DNA of 64,000 nt from Neofusicoccum parvum (GCA_020912385.1 CP087210.1:992001-1056000); one strand, 5' to 3'. Positions 47,114 to 57,991 are shown, counted from the stretch's first letter. Numbers and translations are program-made. Notes: generated by a model not told the origin, from the letters alone.

Positions 47114-47861
47114 GGAAAATTCCTTGAGAATGTTCGCCAAAGCCCATCCGGATGAAAGGTTCCGCTCCCTGCGCCAGCGTGCTTGTCAGCCGAGCTTGTG
47201 GGGAGCAATTCGCATAGCACCCACCTGTACGGCATTCTCAAGACAGGTTCCTTGCCCCTGAAAGTCACGTGCAAAAGGACGCTGCGTCGAAGAGCGCAAG
47301 GCGTGCGGCGTGGATGGGCTTCGGGGTGCAGGTGACAGGACTAACGACAAAGGACGCGATGCGGTTGTTCAGGTCAGTGGAGATGGCTGTCGCCGTCAAG
47401 GTAGTAGCTTAGCTGATGTGGAGAGACTCGAGATGGCTGGCCATGCCAGTGGGGCCATTCTGGTAAGAGATGATGGGCTTCAGTATGGCAGTGATTTTTC
47501 TGGAGGAGTCCTATGTTGCTGTCACAAGACCATACGGATAACTACAGGACTCACAGGCTCGCATATCAGATGATCGGCCAATCAACCCGAACGATGGAGG
47601 GAGTCCTCCGCAACGTACTCCAACCCCTGGTCAACAGCTACGAGGGTCAAGGCAACGCCGCACGGGAGCTGGAATCGGCAATTTATGCCATTCCCAACAG
47701 GGAATTGAGAAACGATCTCAATACCCTCTATGCGCGCGTGACACCTAGGTTCTTGATGTTGTAGATCGGCCACCAGTGCTCCAGAACCCAGCACACGTCA
47801 AGCCGCAGGCGCTTGACGCTTGGCGCGAATTGCTCCTTTTGAACATAAACGGTGGGGGTAT

Positions 47862-47880
47862 TTGGAGCATTCGTCCGGAC
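47862..47880 (+). repeat. Dispersed short repeat, copy 2
   Basis: TTGGAGCATTCGTCCGGAC, identical to the copy at 62449; the preceding GGGTA(T/C) is also shared. It lies in the SpaA/FcyB intergenic region, 767 bp from copy 1 in the same orientation. Confidence 0.6.
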
Positions 47881-48154
47881 GCACAAGTGCTTCCGAGTCC
47901 GTGCCAAATCTATGCGGATGAGTACTCCAGCTCCCTACGTAATCTTGGTTGTCTGGTGCAACGAAGGCCAGCCCTTGACAATGGCATCCCTCCGTACGCA
48001 GAAAATGAGCTGTCAAATTGATATCCATTCTGGGTATATTCGTTACTTCAAAAGATCTAATATGCCACCACAAGCTTTTGTTTTCCGCTTTGTACACCCG
48101 TACTCCACCCGTTCCTTCTCCACAACCCGGCCACTCATTTGGCCTTGGCCCTCC

Positions 48155-50094
48155 CTACCTCTTAAACATCTTCAGCTCCACCGTCCTCAGCACGGCGTAG
48201 CTCACAGCCGAGAACGCGAAGCCCAGCTCGAAGCCAACGTCGCCGCCGAAGGGCGCCTCGCCGGCGTGCAGGGCGATCGGACCGACCCACCAGGTCTGGC
48301 TCATGCCGGTGATCATGCCGGCGACGCCGAAGCAGAAGGCGGCGACGGCGGCGATGCCCGGGGGAAGCTTGGAGGGCTGGTCGTAGTGCTCGGGGACGTA
48401 GCCGGAGATGCCGCGCCTGAAGAGGAAGTGCTCGGTCACGGCGATGCCTTCGTAGATGGCGAGCCAGTAGCCGATGAAGTTCATGACTGTGAAAATCCAA
48501 ATGTCAGTTTTAGGGTTCGGGAGTAGGCGAGGGCAAAATTCAGGAAGCTGCGGCGGTTTGAGGGTTCATCCTGATGGGCCACGTGCAGAGCTCCTAATGG
48601 CTGACCATCCAGGCATATTTCCCAACCACCATTGGAGTTACAGCCAGGAATTGAGCAGGAAGAAGCAGTGGTTTCACTTACAGTTTTCAAGAACCGTCTC
48701 GAAATGCGAGTAACCAGGAATGGCAATTCCGATGTAAACACCCGTTCCAAGGAGCGTCCACACAGGGCGAGGCACAGACTGCGCCCAGCGACCGAAAACC
48801 TGCATCGTAAGAGCGATGGAATAAATGTTGGGGCAGTTCTACGCGTCAAAAGGGTTAGAAAGATATTCTGTTATCTGTAGTGAAGTTGTACTTACGTTGG
48901 CGATGATGGACAGGGCCAAAATGATCAAACAGAACTTGCCGAAGCCGCCAAGGGGAGGGAACAACACCGCTGCCAGGAGACCACCGGTACCCGCAGAATC
49001 GTAACCAGCCTGGTACTTGTTGTCGCCGTCATTGATGGCAGTGGCAGACATGATGGCAATTCCGAGCATCTCAGTAAAGAGCAGCGGGAAGAGCAGGCCG
49101 AGAGCGGTGGACAAAAACACCTTGCGACGGCTCTGATTCGACGGCTGGTAGACGGTGTAATCGGCGGCGTAGCTGGCCCATCCCGTAGCAAAGCCGTAGA
49201 CGGTGACACCAAAGCTCAGGACGCCGCCCAGCTCCGAGGTTCCGGTTTCCCAGGGGATGCTGACGAAGGCGCCGCTGTGCGCGAAGGTGCCAAGGGTGAT
49301 CAGGAAGATAATGAAGGTCGGGATCCAGCTCCAGAACTCGTAGGCGTGGACGACCTTGTAGCCGAAGAGGGTGACGAAGAAGGTGCAGATGGCGATGATG
49401 ATGATGCCGGCCCAACCAGGAACGTCGGTGTTGACGGCGTGGATCAGCTCGGCGCCGACAATGGAGTTCACGGAGGACCAGCCAATGCAGGCGCAAACAT
49501 TGAAGCAGGCAACTGAGTCACGCGTCAGAATACCGGTGTGGGTGGAAGTTGTGTGAGGTTGCACGCATGCTTACTGAGTTTCACGCCCCACCAGCCAAAC
49601 CAGAACCTGGAGAGCACCATCTGACGCAATCCGAACACAGGGCCCAGGGAGGAGAACCAGCAGACGGGAATTATGCCGAGGATGTTGAAAAACAGGCAGA
49701 CGAGCATGGCATCCGCAACACCCAGGTAGAACAGGGACTTGGCCAGCAGGCCAATGGCGAAGGAGCTGACGACCATGTTGGCAGAGAGCCACTGCGCGCT
49801 GAATCAGTCACTTGTCCAGGAATTGGTGCATTGAAGCATTACCATGGTGCCAACGTTGAGGAGAGAGGTGTCGGTGCGCTCGTTTTCCGGCACGCGCTCA
49901 ATGCCTCTCTGCTCGATGTTGAACTTCCCGGCCAGCCTCTGGATCCTCGCATAGAGGCTGTTGCCAACCTCAAAGCTCTCCCCAGGCACGGCACCATCCT
50001 CAATGGTGTAGGCGCCAGCGGGAGCCTTGCGGGCGGAGGAGTCGGAGGACACATCGGCATCCGCGGCCCGCTTCTCGACGTCGACGTAGCCCAT
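48155..50094 (-). CDS. fcyB: Purine-cytosine permease, NCS1 family (FcyB-like)
   Basis: Exons in order are complement 49843..50094, 49575..49791, 48896..49512, 48682..48838 and 48155..48486, 524 aa. It is an NCS1 H+-symporter with about 12 helices in the plasma membrane, taking up cytosine and purines. Family landmarks are TSLLNVGTM-WLSANMVVSSFAIG, FWFGWWGVKL, SYAADYTVYQP and NFIGYWLAIYEGI with the HFLFRRG loop. The acceptor for exon 2 is placed after CGCGCAG because it alone keeps the frame. Introns are 51, 62, 57 and 195 nt; the last is unusually long for this gene. The hydrophilic N terminus has about 80 residues. A GATA-type site lies about 220 bp upstream, suggesting nitrogen control, as known for fungal purine uptake. 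Divergent from the Rpc34 gene. Confidence 0.92.
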
Positions 50095-50316
50095 GGCGAC
50101 CGAAAGTGGAAGGATGTCGCGTGGACGGGATTGGAAAGCGAGGAGTGTGCCGAAGCTCCGCGAAGGAGTTTACTCTTCGTCCCGCACCGGGGGGAGGGAG
50201 GGAAGCTGTCAGGAGTGACACGACGAGCGCGGCCTGGCAGTTCAAACACCGCGGGCAGCACTAGAGCAATATAAGGGAGCGAAGCGACTCTCAGCCGAAC
50301 TTTTCTCGCGCACCAC

Positions 50317-50323
50317 TGATAAG
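50317..50323 (+). promoter_or_regulatory. GATA-factor site (TGATAAG) upstream of FcyB
   Basis: TGATAAG fits the HGATAR site of AreA-type nitrogen regulators and lies 223 bp upstream of the permease ATG. Single short motifs occur by chance, so it is only suggestive. Confidence 0.35.
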
Positions 50324-51246
50324 GCCGAGAGCCGGATGCAGATCAGCAGATTCGCGTTGTGTGGTGGTCCAGGGCCAGCCCCGGGCGTGTGAGAGGCCTG
50401 GCCGGCTGCCCGCTAGCAGACAATCGCCGCGACCATGGCAGGAAGGGGAAACACAGCCGGCAGTGGAGGCCGCGGAGAGATAGGGATGAGCCAGGCCGGC
50501 GGGCAGGTGGCCGTGGCACTCTCCGCAGCTCCGCCGCCAGCCAGCGGCCAGCGGCCAGCGCCATGTGCGCAGGCGCGGTAGCGGTGCTCGCAGGCGTTTC
50601 GCAGACCGTGGACGGGTGCGCGCATGGCGCCGGCTGCGAGGGCTGACGCACTGCGCGGTGGCGTGCATGCGATAAGGTTGACGTTCCAGAATTTGTCGTG
50701 GACGGCTGGGCTAGCGGCAGGGCCGCCATCCCGGGGGGCAAGCTTTGCAGGGAAGGCTTGGCCGCAACAAGGCGGCTCCCAAGACGCCGTCCAAGAGATT
50801 CGCGCGCTCGGCGGGCAGCTCAGCGCCGTCGCTGCAGCAGCACGGCGCCGCGAGCTGGCGGCTCACCACCACGCGAGCGTTGTGCGTCGCTTATCGAGCG
50901 CGCTGCGCCGCTGCTGACACGCCCAGTGGATCGCGCGGGATGATTCGCGGCCTCGGCCGAGGATTTCCCATTCGGTCGGTCCCTATCTCTGGGCGCTCCC
51001 AAACCGCCGCCAATTGCGACTTGTAAGCCTGAAGAATCTCGGGACTGTCCGACTGCCAGCGCGCCTGTGTTCCTGCCATTCGCCGCTGCCGCTGCCTCGG
51101 GCTGCGACCCAGGTGCCGACCGCCGTCCTCCTACAGCGGGCGCGGCCGTTCCCCAGACTTTCTTTTGGCGGAGGTGCGAGTGCTAAGGGGCCACTGGGGC
51201 CCAGGCGCAGCCCCGGTTCTGCTGCTGCCGCGACTCCACTGCGCAC

Positions 51247-51278
51247 CATGTCCCCATGTCCCCATGTCCCCATGTCCC
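51247..51278 (+). repeat. Four perfect copies of an 8-bp unit
   Basis: CATGTCCC is repeated four times head to tail, a short minisatellite in the FcyB/Rpc34 intergenic region. It is likely to vary in copy number between strains. Confidence 0.85.
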
Positions 51279-52242
51279 GCCCGCCTGGTTCACCACCTGG
51301 TTGACAGCCGCCCTCCAACGCCATTGGCCTCGCAGATCCTGCATGTCGCGCCTGGGGTGGCTGTGCGGAGGAAGGTCCGGTGGCATTTCTCGGCAGATGC
51401 TGTCCAAGTTCTCTCACTCCTTCGTCTCAATTGACTGATGGCCAAGGCGGGAGGCAGCCTTTTCAAGAGTAAGAGATCGCCGTTGATCTGTCGCAGAAAG
51501 CTGAGGGGTGAATCCCCTGGATCTCGATTAAACTTTGTGTGCGCCCAACGTCGAAGCGCGGAAATCGGTGATGTCGGTGATGAGCGGTCACATACCCCGG
51601 CACGGCAGGCAAACATCATTGGACGCTTTCGTGTTGTGCTGGGGGGAGCTGCGAACACTAGGAAGGCCGGAAAGGCAAATTGAAGGCTGCTACACTGTAG
51701 GAGCAGAGACTAGGAATGGAAACAGGAAAGCACCTGTGCTTCCCAGCGCATGGCATTTCGATTACGCAAGACATGACGCCAAGGTCGAAGGTTAAAGGAA
51801 AGACGAAACAGAACTTGCAGAAATTAAAGAGCTTACGCAGCAGCCCAATTCGGTCGAGAGGGCGGAGACGACGTTCGAAGGGCACACACGGACCGAGAGC
51901 ACGCGGGGTTTCCGAGGAAGGTGTCCTGGCAGAAGAGGCGGCGCACGAGAGCGACGGCGAGGCTAAGCGAGCGCCCATGGACCCTGGGGTCGGCGGGTCG
52001 GCCACTCTGCCAGCCAGCAGCCGCTGATCTGCCGAGCGAATTTCCAGCGCGGCGGGGAGCAGTCGAAAAAGTAATTGCATCACCTCCAGTCGCTGCCTGT
52101 GACTCGACCTCCGCCTCAACGCCCCGACGCCCCGCCACCCTCTGCGCACCGTCCTCCATGGTCGACAGATAGCGCTCCCTGCCTATCCACACCGAGACGC
52201 CCGCCGCAGATTCCGGAACACCGCTCTCACAGCCCCGCCGCA

Positions 52243-53395
52243 ATGTCGAAAAAAGACCAGCTCTACGAGAAGTGCGCCGAGCGCCCGCCCGGCACCATCT
52301 TCTTCCAGGAGGACCTGTCGCTGTTCAACATTGCCAAGGATGTCGAGGAGCTGGTGCGCCTGTGCCAGGAGCTCGTCGACGCCCACCTGTTCGAGCTGCT
52401 GGAGAAGGGCCAGGGCACATGGGACCGCGTGCTGTGCTGGAGGCTGCGCACCCGCGAAGATGCCGCAAAGTACGTGTGACGCCGCGCGGGCTGGACGGGA
52501 ACGCGAGGCATACTCTTGGAGAGGGGGGAGGCGTGGCAGTGGCAAGAGAGCAGTGCGCTGACTTGGCTATGAGTGTCACAGGCTCCGCAGCATGGAACCG
52601 AACGAGCGCGTCGTGTACTCGCACATCTCGTCGGCCGAAGACCAGGGCATGTGGACGCGCACCATCAAGGCGAAGACCAATTTCCACCAGACCGTCATCA
52701 CCAAGTCGCTGAAGTCGCTGGAGGGCAAGCGCTTGGTCAAGTCCATCACCTCGGTCAAGCACCCGGGCCGCAAGATCTACATGCTGGCCCACCTGACCCC
52801 CTCCGAGGAGGTCAGCGGCGGTCCCTGGCACACAGACGGCGAGCTGGACATCGAGCTCATCGAGCAGATCTCCACCGTCATCCTGAGCTACGTCGAGCAG
52901 AATAGCTGGGTTGAGCAGAGGCCGCAGCACGTCACCAAGGCCGACATCAGACGGAAGAAGGAGCACGCCCAGCGCACCGCCAACACCCTGCCCCCCGAAA
53001 CCCCCAAGTACCGCCCCGCCCTCGGCCGCAACAGCGGCGTCCTCCTCCCGCACGCGCCCGGCTACCGCAACTACCCGACCGCCACCTCCATCCTCGAGTT
53101 CATCGAAAAGTCGGGCGTGATCGAGGGTGTGGTGATCCGGGAGATGGACCTGCGGTCGCTGCTCGACAACATGGTCTTCGACGGCAAGCTCGAGCGCATG
53201 GGCGCCATGGGCTACCGCAGCGTGCGCGGCGCCATGGAGGCCGCCAACGACGCCGAGCTGGCCGAGGGCTACGGCAACGGCCTGACCCAGGCTCCCTGCG
53301 GCCGCTGCCCCGTCTTCAACCTGTGCGAGGAGGGCGGCCCCGTCAGCGCCGCCAATTGCGCTTACTTTGAGGAGTGGCTGAAGGCGACTGCATAG
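52243..53395 (+). CDS. rpc34: RNA polymerase III subunit Rpc34 (RPC6)
   Basis: Exons are 52243..52469 and 52582..53395, 346 aa. Rpc34 is part of the Rpc82/Rpc34/Rpc31 subcomplex that helps Pol III open promoters of tRNA, 5S and other small RNA genes. Two N-terminal winged-helix domains are recognisable; WH2 contains TRTIKAKTNFHQTVITKSLK and KLVKS-like KRLVKSITSVKHPGRKIYML. The C-terminal domain has Cys315, 318, 324 and 335 (C-X2-C-X5-C-X10-C), which I recall as the [4Fe-4S] ligand spacing of human RPC39. The 112-nt intron (GTACGT...CACAG) joins EDAAK to LRSMEPNERVVYSHI. The ATG at 52243 has a good context (CGCAATG). Convergent with the alkaline phosphatase gene. Confidence 0.93.
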
Positions 53396-53967
53396 CAGCA
53401 GATCTGCCCGCCGCAAGGCGAGACGAACGTCATTGAGGGCTTCCTTCTCTATTCCGTCCGGGTTCCTATGACCAGACCCGATACCAATATGGACATACAA
53501 AAGTGGTCAGTCCGACTTGCATAGCGATGGCGTTTATTTGACAGGGCGGTATGTATCAAAACGAACTTCCCAGGGATTAAAGGAAGGGTTCAATGCTTTG
53601 GAGTTTCTGTATTTGCATGCACGGGAGATATACCAAGGCGGCTCAGACGAAATGATCCAATCCAAGCAAGGTGTTCTTTCAATGTTTAGGTATCTTCCTT
53701 TCTAGCTCCAATTTGAAATGAAGTGGTCCGCTAGTTTGCTTTCTTCTGAGATATAAGATGTGAAAATAAGGAGGCTGGAAACGCAATTACAAGAGTTCTA
53801 CATCCCCCCCACTCTCCCAAGCACAAAAACAGTAAACGACGTGCTGGAACCGCAAAACGCCATGCCCACCTGGACTGGAAGCAGCCCACCGAAAGAAGTT
53901 GACCGATCTCAGGAATCTACTCCTTGAACTTGGGTTCACCCGTCTACCAATCGTGGAGACTTCTTCT
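53396..53967. other. Convergent intergenic, Rpc34 / alkaline phosphatase
   Basis: 3' UTRs of two convergent genes. A 62-codon plus-strand frame at 53517-53705 has no support beyond being open. Confidence 0.55.
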
Positions 53968-55798
53968 TCACATGCCGCAGATCTCGCACCTCTTGTGCTT
54001 CTTGAAATCGCCCTGGTAATGATCCAAGTGGTCCTGGCCGTCCAGCCTCTCGCCCTCCTCGGGCAGCTTGCCCAGCCACGACACCTTCTCGCCGGCAGCG
54101 CCGACGGTGTCGTACCGCACGCCCTTGGCGTTGAGCTCCTTGGTGACGGCCTCGACGTCGACCTCGAGGTAGTTGCGCAGGAACTCGCCGACCTCGGTGT
54201 TCTCGTGGTTGCCGACGAGCGGGGCGGCCGCGCGCGCGTCGGACGCGAAGATGTTGACGTCGGCGGCCGAGTGGCCGTGCGTCGACCACCCCGTCTGGCT
54301 GCGCCGGCTGACCATGTCGGCGAACGTGTACGGCGACACGTCCGGCTGCGACACCAGCAGCTCGATCTCCGCGTCCGACGCGTCGTGGATCCCCATGTCG
54401 TTGCTCACCACGTTCTTGACCCAGGCTTTGACGGCGGGCGAGGACGGGGAGCCGGAGAGGAACTTGTGGTACTGCTGGGCGAGGCGCTCGGCGGAGTGGG
54501 AGGTGTTGGCGAGGACGCTGGGGTACCAGAGGTATTCGGGGTAAGAGGAGTGGAGTTCTGTCGTGCGGTGTTAGCTATGGGAAGTGTGGTACAAGGGGAT
54601 GGGTGAACGTACGTCTTGCGGTAGCCAGGCCACCGGTCTCGTGGTCGCTGGTGCTGACCATGACGCCCTCGGTGGTGTCCTTCTCGAGGAACTCGAGAAC
54701 ACTGGCGAAGGCCTTGTCGTAGGCCAGAACCTCGTGCACCTGGGCGGCGGGGTCGTTGGCGTGGCCGGCGTGGTCAATCCTGCTTCCCTCAATCATGAGG
54801 AAGAAGCCCTTCTCGCTGTCCTTTGTAGCCTCGCTCAGCGCCTTCATCGCGGTCCTCGCCATCTCGTCAAGAGACGGGTAGATATCGTCCTCGTTCCTCC
54901 TGTCGATCTCGTAGGGAATGTCCGTGTCGGCGAAGAGCCCGAGGAGAGGGAGGTCCACGGCGCTGCCCAGGCGGAGGCCGTCGAAGTCCTTGCGGCTGTC
55001 AATGTAGTTGAAGCCGTAATCCTCCTTTGCCAAAGCAACAATGTCCTTGTCGTCCTGGCGGCACGAGCCCTCGGTGGAGTTGGGCAGGAAGTGGCAGCGT
55101 CCACCGCCAAGCATGAGGTCCACCACGCGGCCGAGCGGGTAGTCGCCAACCATCTGTTCGGCGATGCGGTCCTCCTCCGAGCGCATGTTGACGTGGGCGG
55201 CGAAGCAGGCGGGCGTGGCGTCGGTAATGCGGGTGGTCACAACCAAGCCGGTCATGTAGCCGGCCTTCTTCGCGGCCTCCAGCACGGTGCCGCAGGCGGA
55301 GTGGTCGGGCAGCACGGAGATGGCGCCGTTGTAGCTCTTGGAGCCGCACGAGAAGGCGGTGGCGCCGGCGGCCGAGTCGGTCACCAAGCTGCTCGACGAG
55401 CGGGTGCGCGACTGGCCGATCAAGTGGTCGTCGATGACCAGCGTGTTACCCCACGGCTCGGCGTACTGGTACTGCTTGAAGCTGCGGGTCAGCGACAGCG
55501 ACGTCGGGCCCATGCCGTCGGACACCATGAAGATGAGGTTGCGCTTGCCCGACGGCGCCGAGCTGGGCTCCTTGGTCGTCTGCTGCTTCTGGTACACGAC
55601 GGCCAGCACGATGACCACGGCGGTCGCGATCAGCGCCCAGGCAAACAGGCCGACCTCCCGCCATCGCTGCCAGGCGCTCCGCGGCGATTCGTCATGCTTG
55701 CCGGTGCGCTCGCCGGTGAGCAGCGCGTCTTCTTCGGCGAGGTCGCGGTCGTTGGAGTTCTCCGACGACGGGCGCCCCGAGAGCAGCGGGCGCGCCAT
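53968..55798 (-). CDS. pho8: Vacuolar alkaline phosphatase (Pho8-like)
   Basis: Exons are complement 54613..55798 and 53968..54557, 591 aa. It is a type II membrane phosphatase of the vacuole: a cytosolic tail of about 50 residues, a single helix at about 50-69, then the lumenal alkaline phosphatase domain. Visible active-site parts are MVSDGMGP with metal ligand Asp94, VTDSAAGATAFSCG with nucleophile Ser142, MIEGSRIDHAGHAND, TSDHETGGLATAR and TGWSTHGHSAADV. It hydrolyses phosphomonoesters with two zinc and one magnesium ion. The 55-nt intron joins ATAR to QLHSSYPEYLWYPS, matching the family. The start MARPLLSG at 55798 gives a normal N tail; an upstream in-frame Met would add 58 Pro/Arg-rich residues and is unlikely. 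The C terminus KKHKRCEICGM has an unusual Cys pair. Confidence 0.92.
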
Positions 55799-56403
55799 GG
55801 TGGGTGGGCGGTGGGGGGTGCGTGTGGTGCGGTCGGGCGGGCGCGGTGGAGGATCAGACAGCGGCGGGGCGGGGGATGCAGGTGATTTATCGGGGTGCCA
55901 TGGTGTCGAGTCTGGAGGTGAAGCATGGAGGTGGCTGTGGCGGGAGCTGCGGCGATCGCGCTTGGCGGCCACGCGCCGACATCATAGGACCCATCCCCAG
56001 GTCACGCTTCGGCGTCTATCCCGCCGCGGCTGTCAGCTTGGTCCCCAGGCTCGGGGCCACAAGCGGCAGCCACATGCTCCGCGGGTTTCGTTCCTGCCGC
56101 CAGAATGCCCGTCTCGCTCACGCGACCTAGAAAGGGGTTCGTTTGGATATAAGATTGGACTTCGCTCTCCAATCACACCCTTGCTTCTCCAACAACTTTT
56201 TAGAGCTTGTTAAGAAATTCAAGAGTCATATTTGGCTTCTAATCTAAGCTTCCACCATTGGTCCTGGCCCGGGATCCAAAAGCAGCAAAGACCCAGCATT
56301 TCGAACCCCGAAGACTGCGGCCACCACTTCCGGTACGTCCTTTCCTCCAGCAGAGCAAATCCAGAGCTGAAAACGCGGGACAGTGTCCAGCAAGAAAGAC
56401 ACC
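55799..56403. other. Intergenic, Pho8 promoter
   Basis: 5' flank of the phosphatase gene and upstream region of the small Cys-rich gene on the other strand. No gene is seen. If the small gene is real, the two are divergent. Confidence 0.55.
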
Positions 56404-56691
56404 ATGTGCAGGAGAACGGACTACGAGTATCCTTGTAGTCACATCGAGTCCCGGATAAAGCTTTGCAGCTATCGTTGCTACTTGGTGAAGCACCGCGAGA
56501 GGAAAAGAAACCAGTGCTGTGAGATGAAGGTGGAGCTATGGGAACCCGACGTGGACATCACCGTGTCCAACATGTATTTCAGGAAATCCGTCATATGGGT
56601 TGGTGCAGGCTTGGGAATAAGGAGAAAGCAAAAGGTGGTTGACAAGTTGCGAATCCGGTATGAAGAAGAATGTGACGAGTGCTGCACTTGA
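56404..56691 (+). CDS. Small Cys-rich protein of unknown function
   Basis: A single frame of 95 aa starting MCRRTDYEYPCSHIESRIKL and ending EEECDECCT. The ATG has an ideal context (GACACCATG). Nine cysteines include two CC pairs, and the layout Y-x-Y-x-C-x-H near the start and C-x2-CC at the end resembles a large class of short fungal hypothetical proteins that may bind zinc. It has no signal peptide, so it is not a typical secreted effector. The middle (WEPDVDIT to IWVGAGLGIRRK) is amphipathic and unrecognised. Composition is clearly more protein-like than other frames of the region. An upstream exon cannot be excluded. Confidence 0.5.
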   Translation: MCRRTDYEYPCSHIESRIKLCSYRCYLVKHRERKRNQCCEMKVELWEPDVDITVSNMYFRKSVIWVGAGLGIRRKQKVVDKLRIRYEEECDECCT

Positions 56692-57298
56692 CGCGGAGAT
56701 AATTAAGTTTGCATTCAAATCGCGAGGGCCACAACTCATGTGCAAGTGGAAGACTAAGCTTTTATCAAACTATGGCTAAACTAAGATATCAGCTCATGCT
56801 AAAGATAGTATCAGATTCAGAGACGTGGTCGGTTCGCAGAGTATTGCAGCACACTCACACACGGGCAGTTGAAGCATTCATGCGGATTGGTTTGACGTTT
56901 CTTTCACTGCACACTTGCATCCAGGCGAATGCCCCAACCACCTATGAAGGTGTGCACGGGTTTCAACACTCTCCGGAAATGTGTCTCTCAGCCAGTATTC
57001 GTTCTCGACTTCTTGTCGGCCAAGAAATTCTTCTCATTGCTTTTATGTGACTTTATCAAGCAGCCCCTATTATTGAATATACTGATACATTACAGATAGT
57101 TGGCTCGCAGCCAGCGTCCTCCAGAATACAAATTAAAATCAACCCAGTAAAGACAGTGACGGCAAAAGTAGGGCCAGATGTAACATCCAAGATTCTGCGC
57201 TTCACGCTGATTGCACCGTAGGTCAGGTAGAAACCGAAAATCTCACCTCCCCACTGAACCCGTCTTGGAAGCCACAAGGAATCGTGATCCACACATAC
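56692..57298. other. Intergenic, no gene seen
   Basis: AT-richer sequence between the small Cys-rich frame and the 3' end of the secreted protein gene. Directly beyond that gene's TAG, on the minus strand, lies GTATGT, a donor-like site, so a 3' UTR intron is possible. Confidence 0.5.
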
Positions 57299-57991
57299 CT
57301 ACTGGTTGATGCAGCCGCACTCGCCATGGAGGGTATTACCGAGCCCGAAGAAGAGAAGTCCAACACCCGGGAAAACCAGGCTAAGGATGCCGTCGATGAT
57401 ACCCCAGACAAGAGCAAGTACACCACCAACAACCTCTTCCACAACAAGCAGAAGGTTGGCGACAACGTTGAGAACGAGGCTGAGGGCGAAGCCCAGGATA
57501 GAAAGGACAGCTGGGTGCTCCATCAGTAATTGACACCAAGAAAAACACGGAGGTGATTTTGGCTTACACGTTCCCAGAATCAGCACGCAGCCGTTGATGG
57601 TGTAGATGATCTCTACCATGATCTTGGCAATCAGACCAATAATGACCTCGCTCTCCGCGCCAGCCTCACAGCCGCGCAGCTTGGTGGTCGCGGAAGTCAA
57701 AGTGTCGCAGATGCCGCTCAATTCTATCTTGATTGAAGCCATGGCGGTGTTCTTCTGGCTCTGGGAAGGAGACTTGGTAAATCCAGCGTAAGTGCCATTA
57801 ATCTTTCCAGTGTGGACCTGAATCTGGCCGTAAACGTCTATGAGAACGCTGTAGACAGTGGTCACGCCAGCATCCCGAGCCTCAATATCTTTGGGGAGAA
57901 CGACATCCAGGCCGACTTCCGTGGTGGGGGCGGAAAGGGCGCGCATGAAAAGGCTTGAAAGAGCGAAAGCAGCTGCAAATGAGAAGCGCAT
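57299..57991 (-). CDS. Secreted or membrane hydrophobic protein, unknown function
   Basis: Exons are complement 57568..57991 and 57299..57510, 211 aa. The signal peptide MRFSFAAAFALSSLFMRALS is clear. A hydrophilic first half (to about residue 105) contains one sequon. The second half is very hydrophobic (VANLLLVVEEVVGGVLALVW, then LSLVFPGVGLLFFGLG) and ends with the Cys-containing tail HGECGCINQ. The 57-nt intron (GTAAGC donor, CCAG acceptor) is a multiple of three without stops. Splicing gives LILGTSVLSILGFAL, a smoother membrane segment than the unspliced frame with its KPKSPPCFSWC insert. The leader is CT-rich with a TATA element about 170 bp upstream, as in strongly expressed genes. I do not recognise the family; it could be a cell-surface or effector-like protein. 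Confidence 0.72.
   Translation of the reverse strand: MRFSFAAAFALSSLFMRALSAPTTEVGLDVVLPKDIEARDAGVTTVYSVLIDVYGQIQVHTGKINGTYAGFTKSPSQSQKNTAMASIKIELSGICDTLTSATTKLRGCEAGAESEVIIGLIAKIMVEIIYTINGCVLILGTCKPKSPPCFSWCQLLMEHPAVLSILGFALSLVLNVVANLLLVVEEVVGGVLALVWGIIDGILSLVFPGVGLLFFGLGNTLHGECGCINQ

Larger units (their letters stand above)
45775..48154. other. Convergent intergenic, SpaA / FcyB
   Basis: 2.4 kb between two convergent genes. It carries two copies of a short dispersed repeat (47095 and 47862). A frame at 47594-47764 (plus; preceded in frame back to about 47520) has rather protein-like sequence such as NAARELESAIYAIPNRELRN, but I could not build a complete gene. It may be a relic. Confidence 0.5.
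50095..52242. promoter_or_regulatory. Divergent promoter region, FcyB / Rpc34
   Basis: 2.15 kb between divergent ATGs. The overlapping GC-rich open frames do not look coding. It contains GATA-type motifs (50317-50323; AGATAG at 50478-50483) on the permease side and an 8-bp tandem repeat at 51247-51278. The last 200 bp before the Rpc34 ATG are CT-rich. Confidence 0.55.

Noticed and set aside
47310..47573. 87-codon frame and attempts to splice it to the frame at 47513
   Set aside because: The available donor and acceptor sites give the wrong phase; no consistent model.
52325..53500. 391-codon frame antisense to Rpc34
   Set aside because: A shadow of the conserved Rpc34 coding sequence; no domain recognised.
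53517..53705. 62-codon frame downstream of Rpc34
   Set aside because: Lies in the convergent 3' UTR region; short and unsupported.
54584..55885. 433-codon frame opposite the alkaline phosphatase gene
   Set aside because: An antisense shadow of a well-supported gene; Val/Gly/His-rich composition is an artefact of the opposite codon bias.
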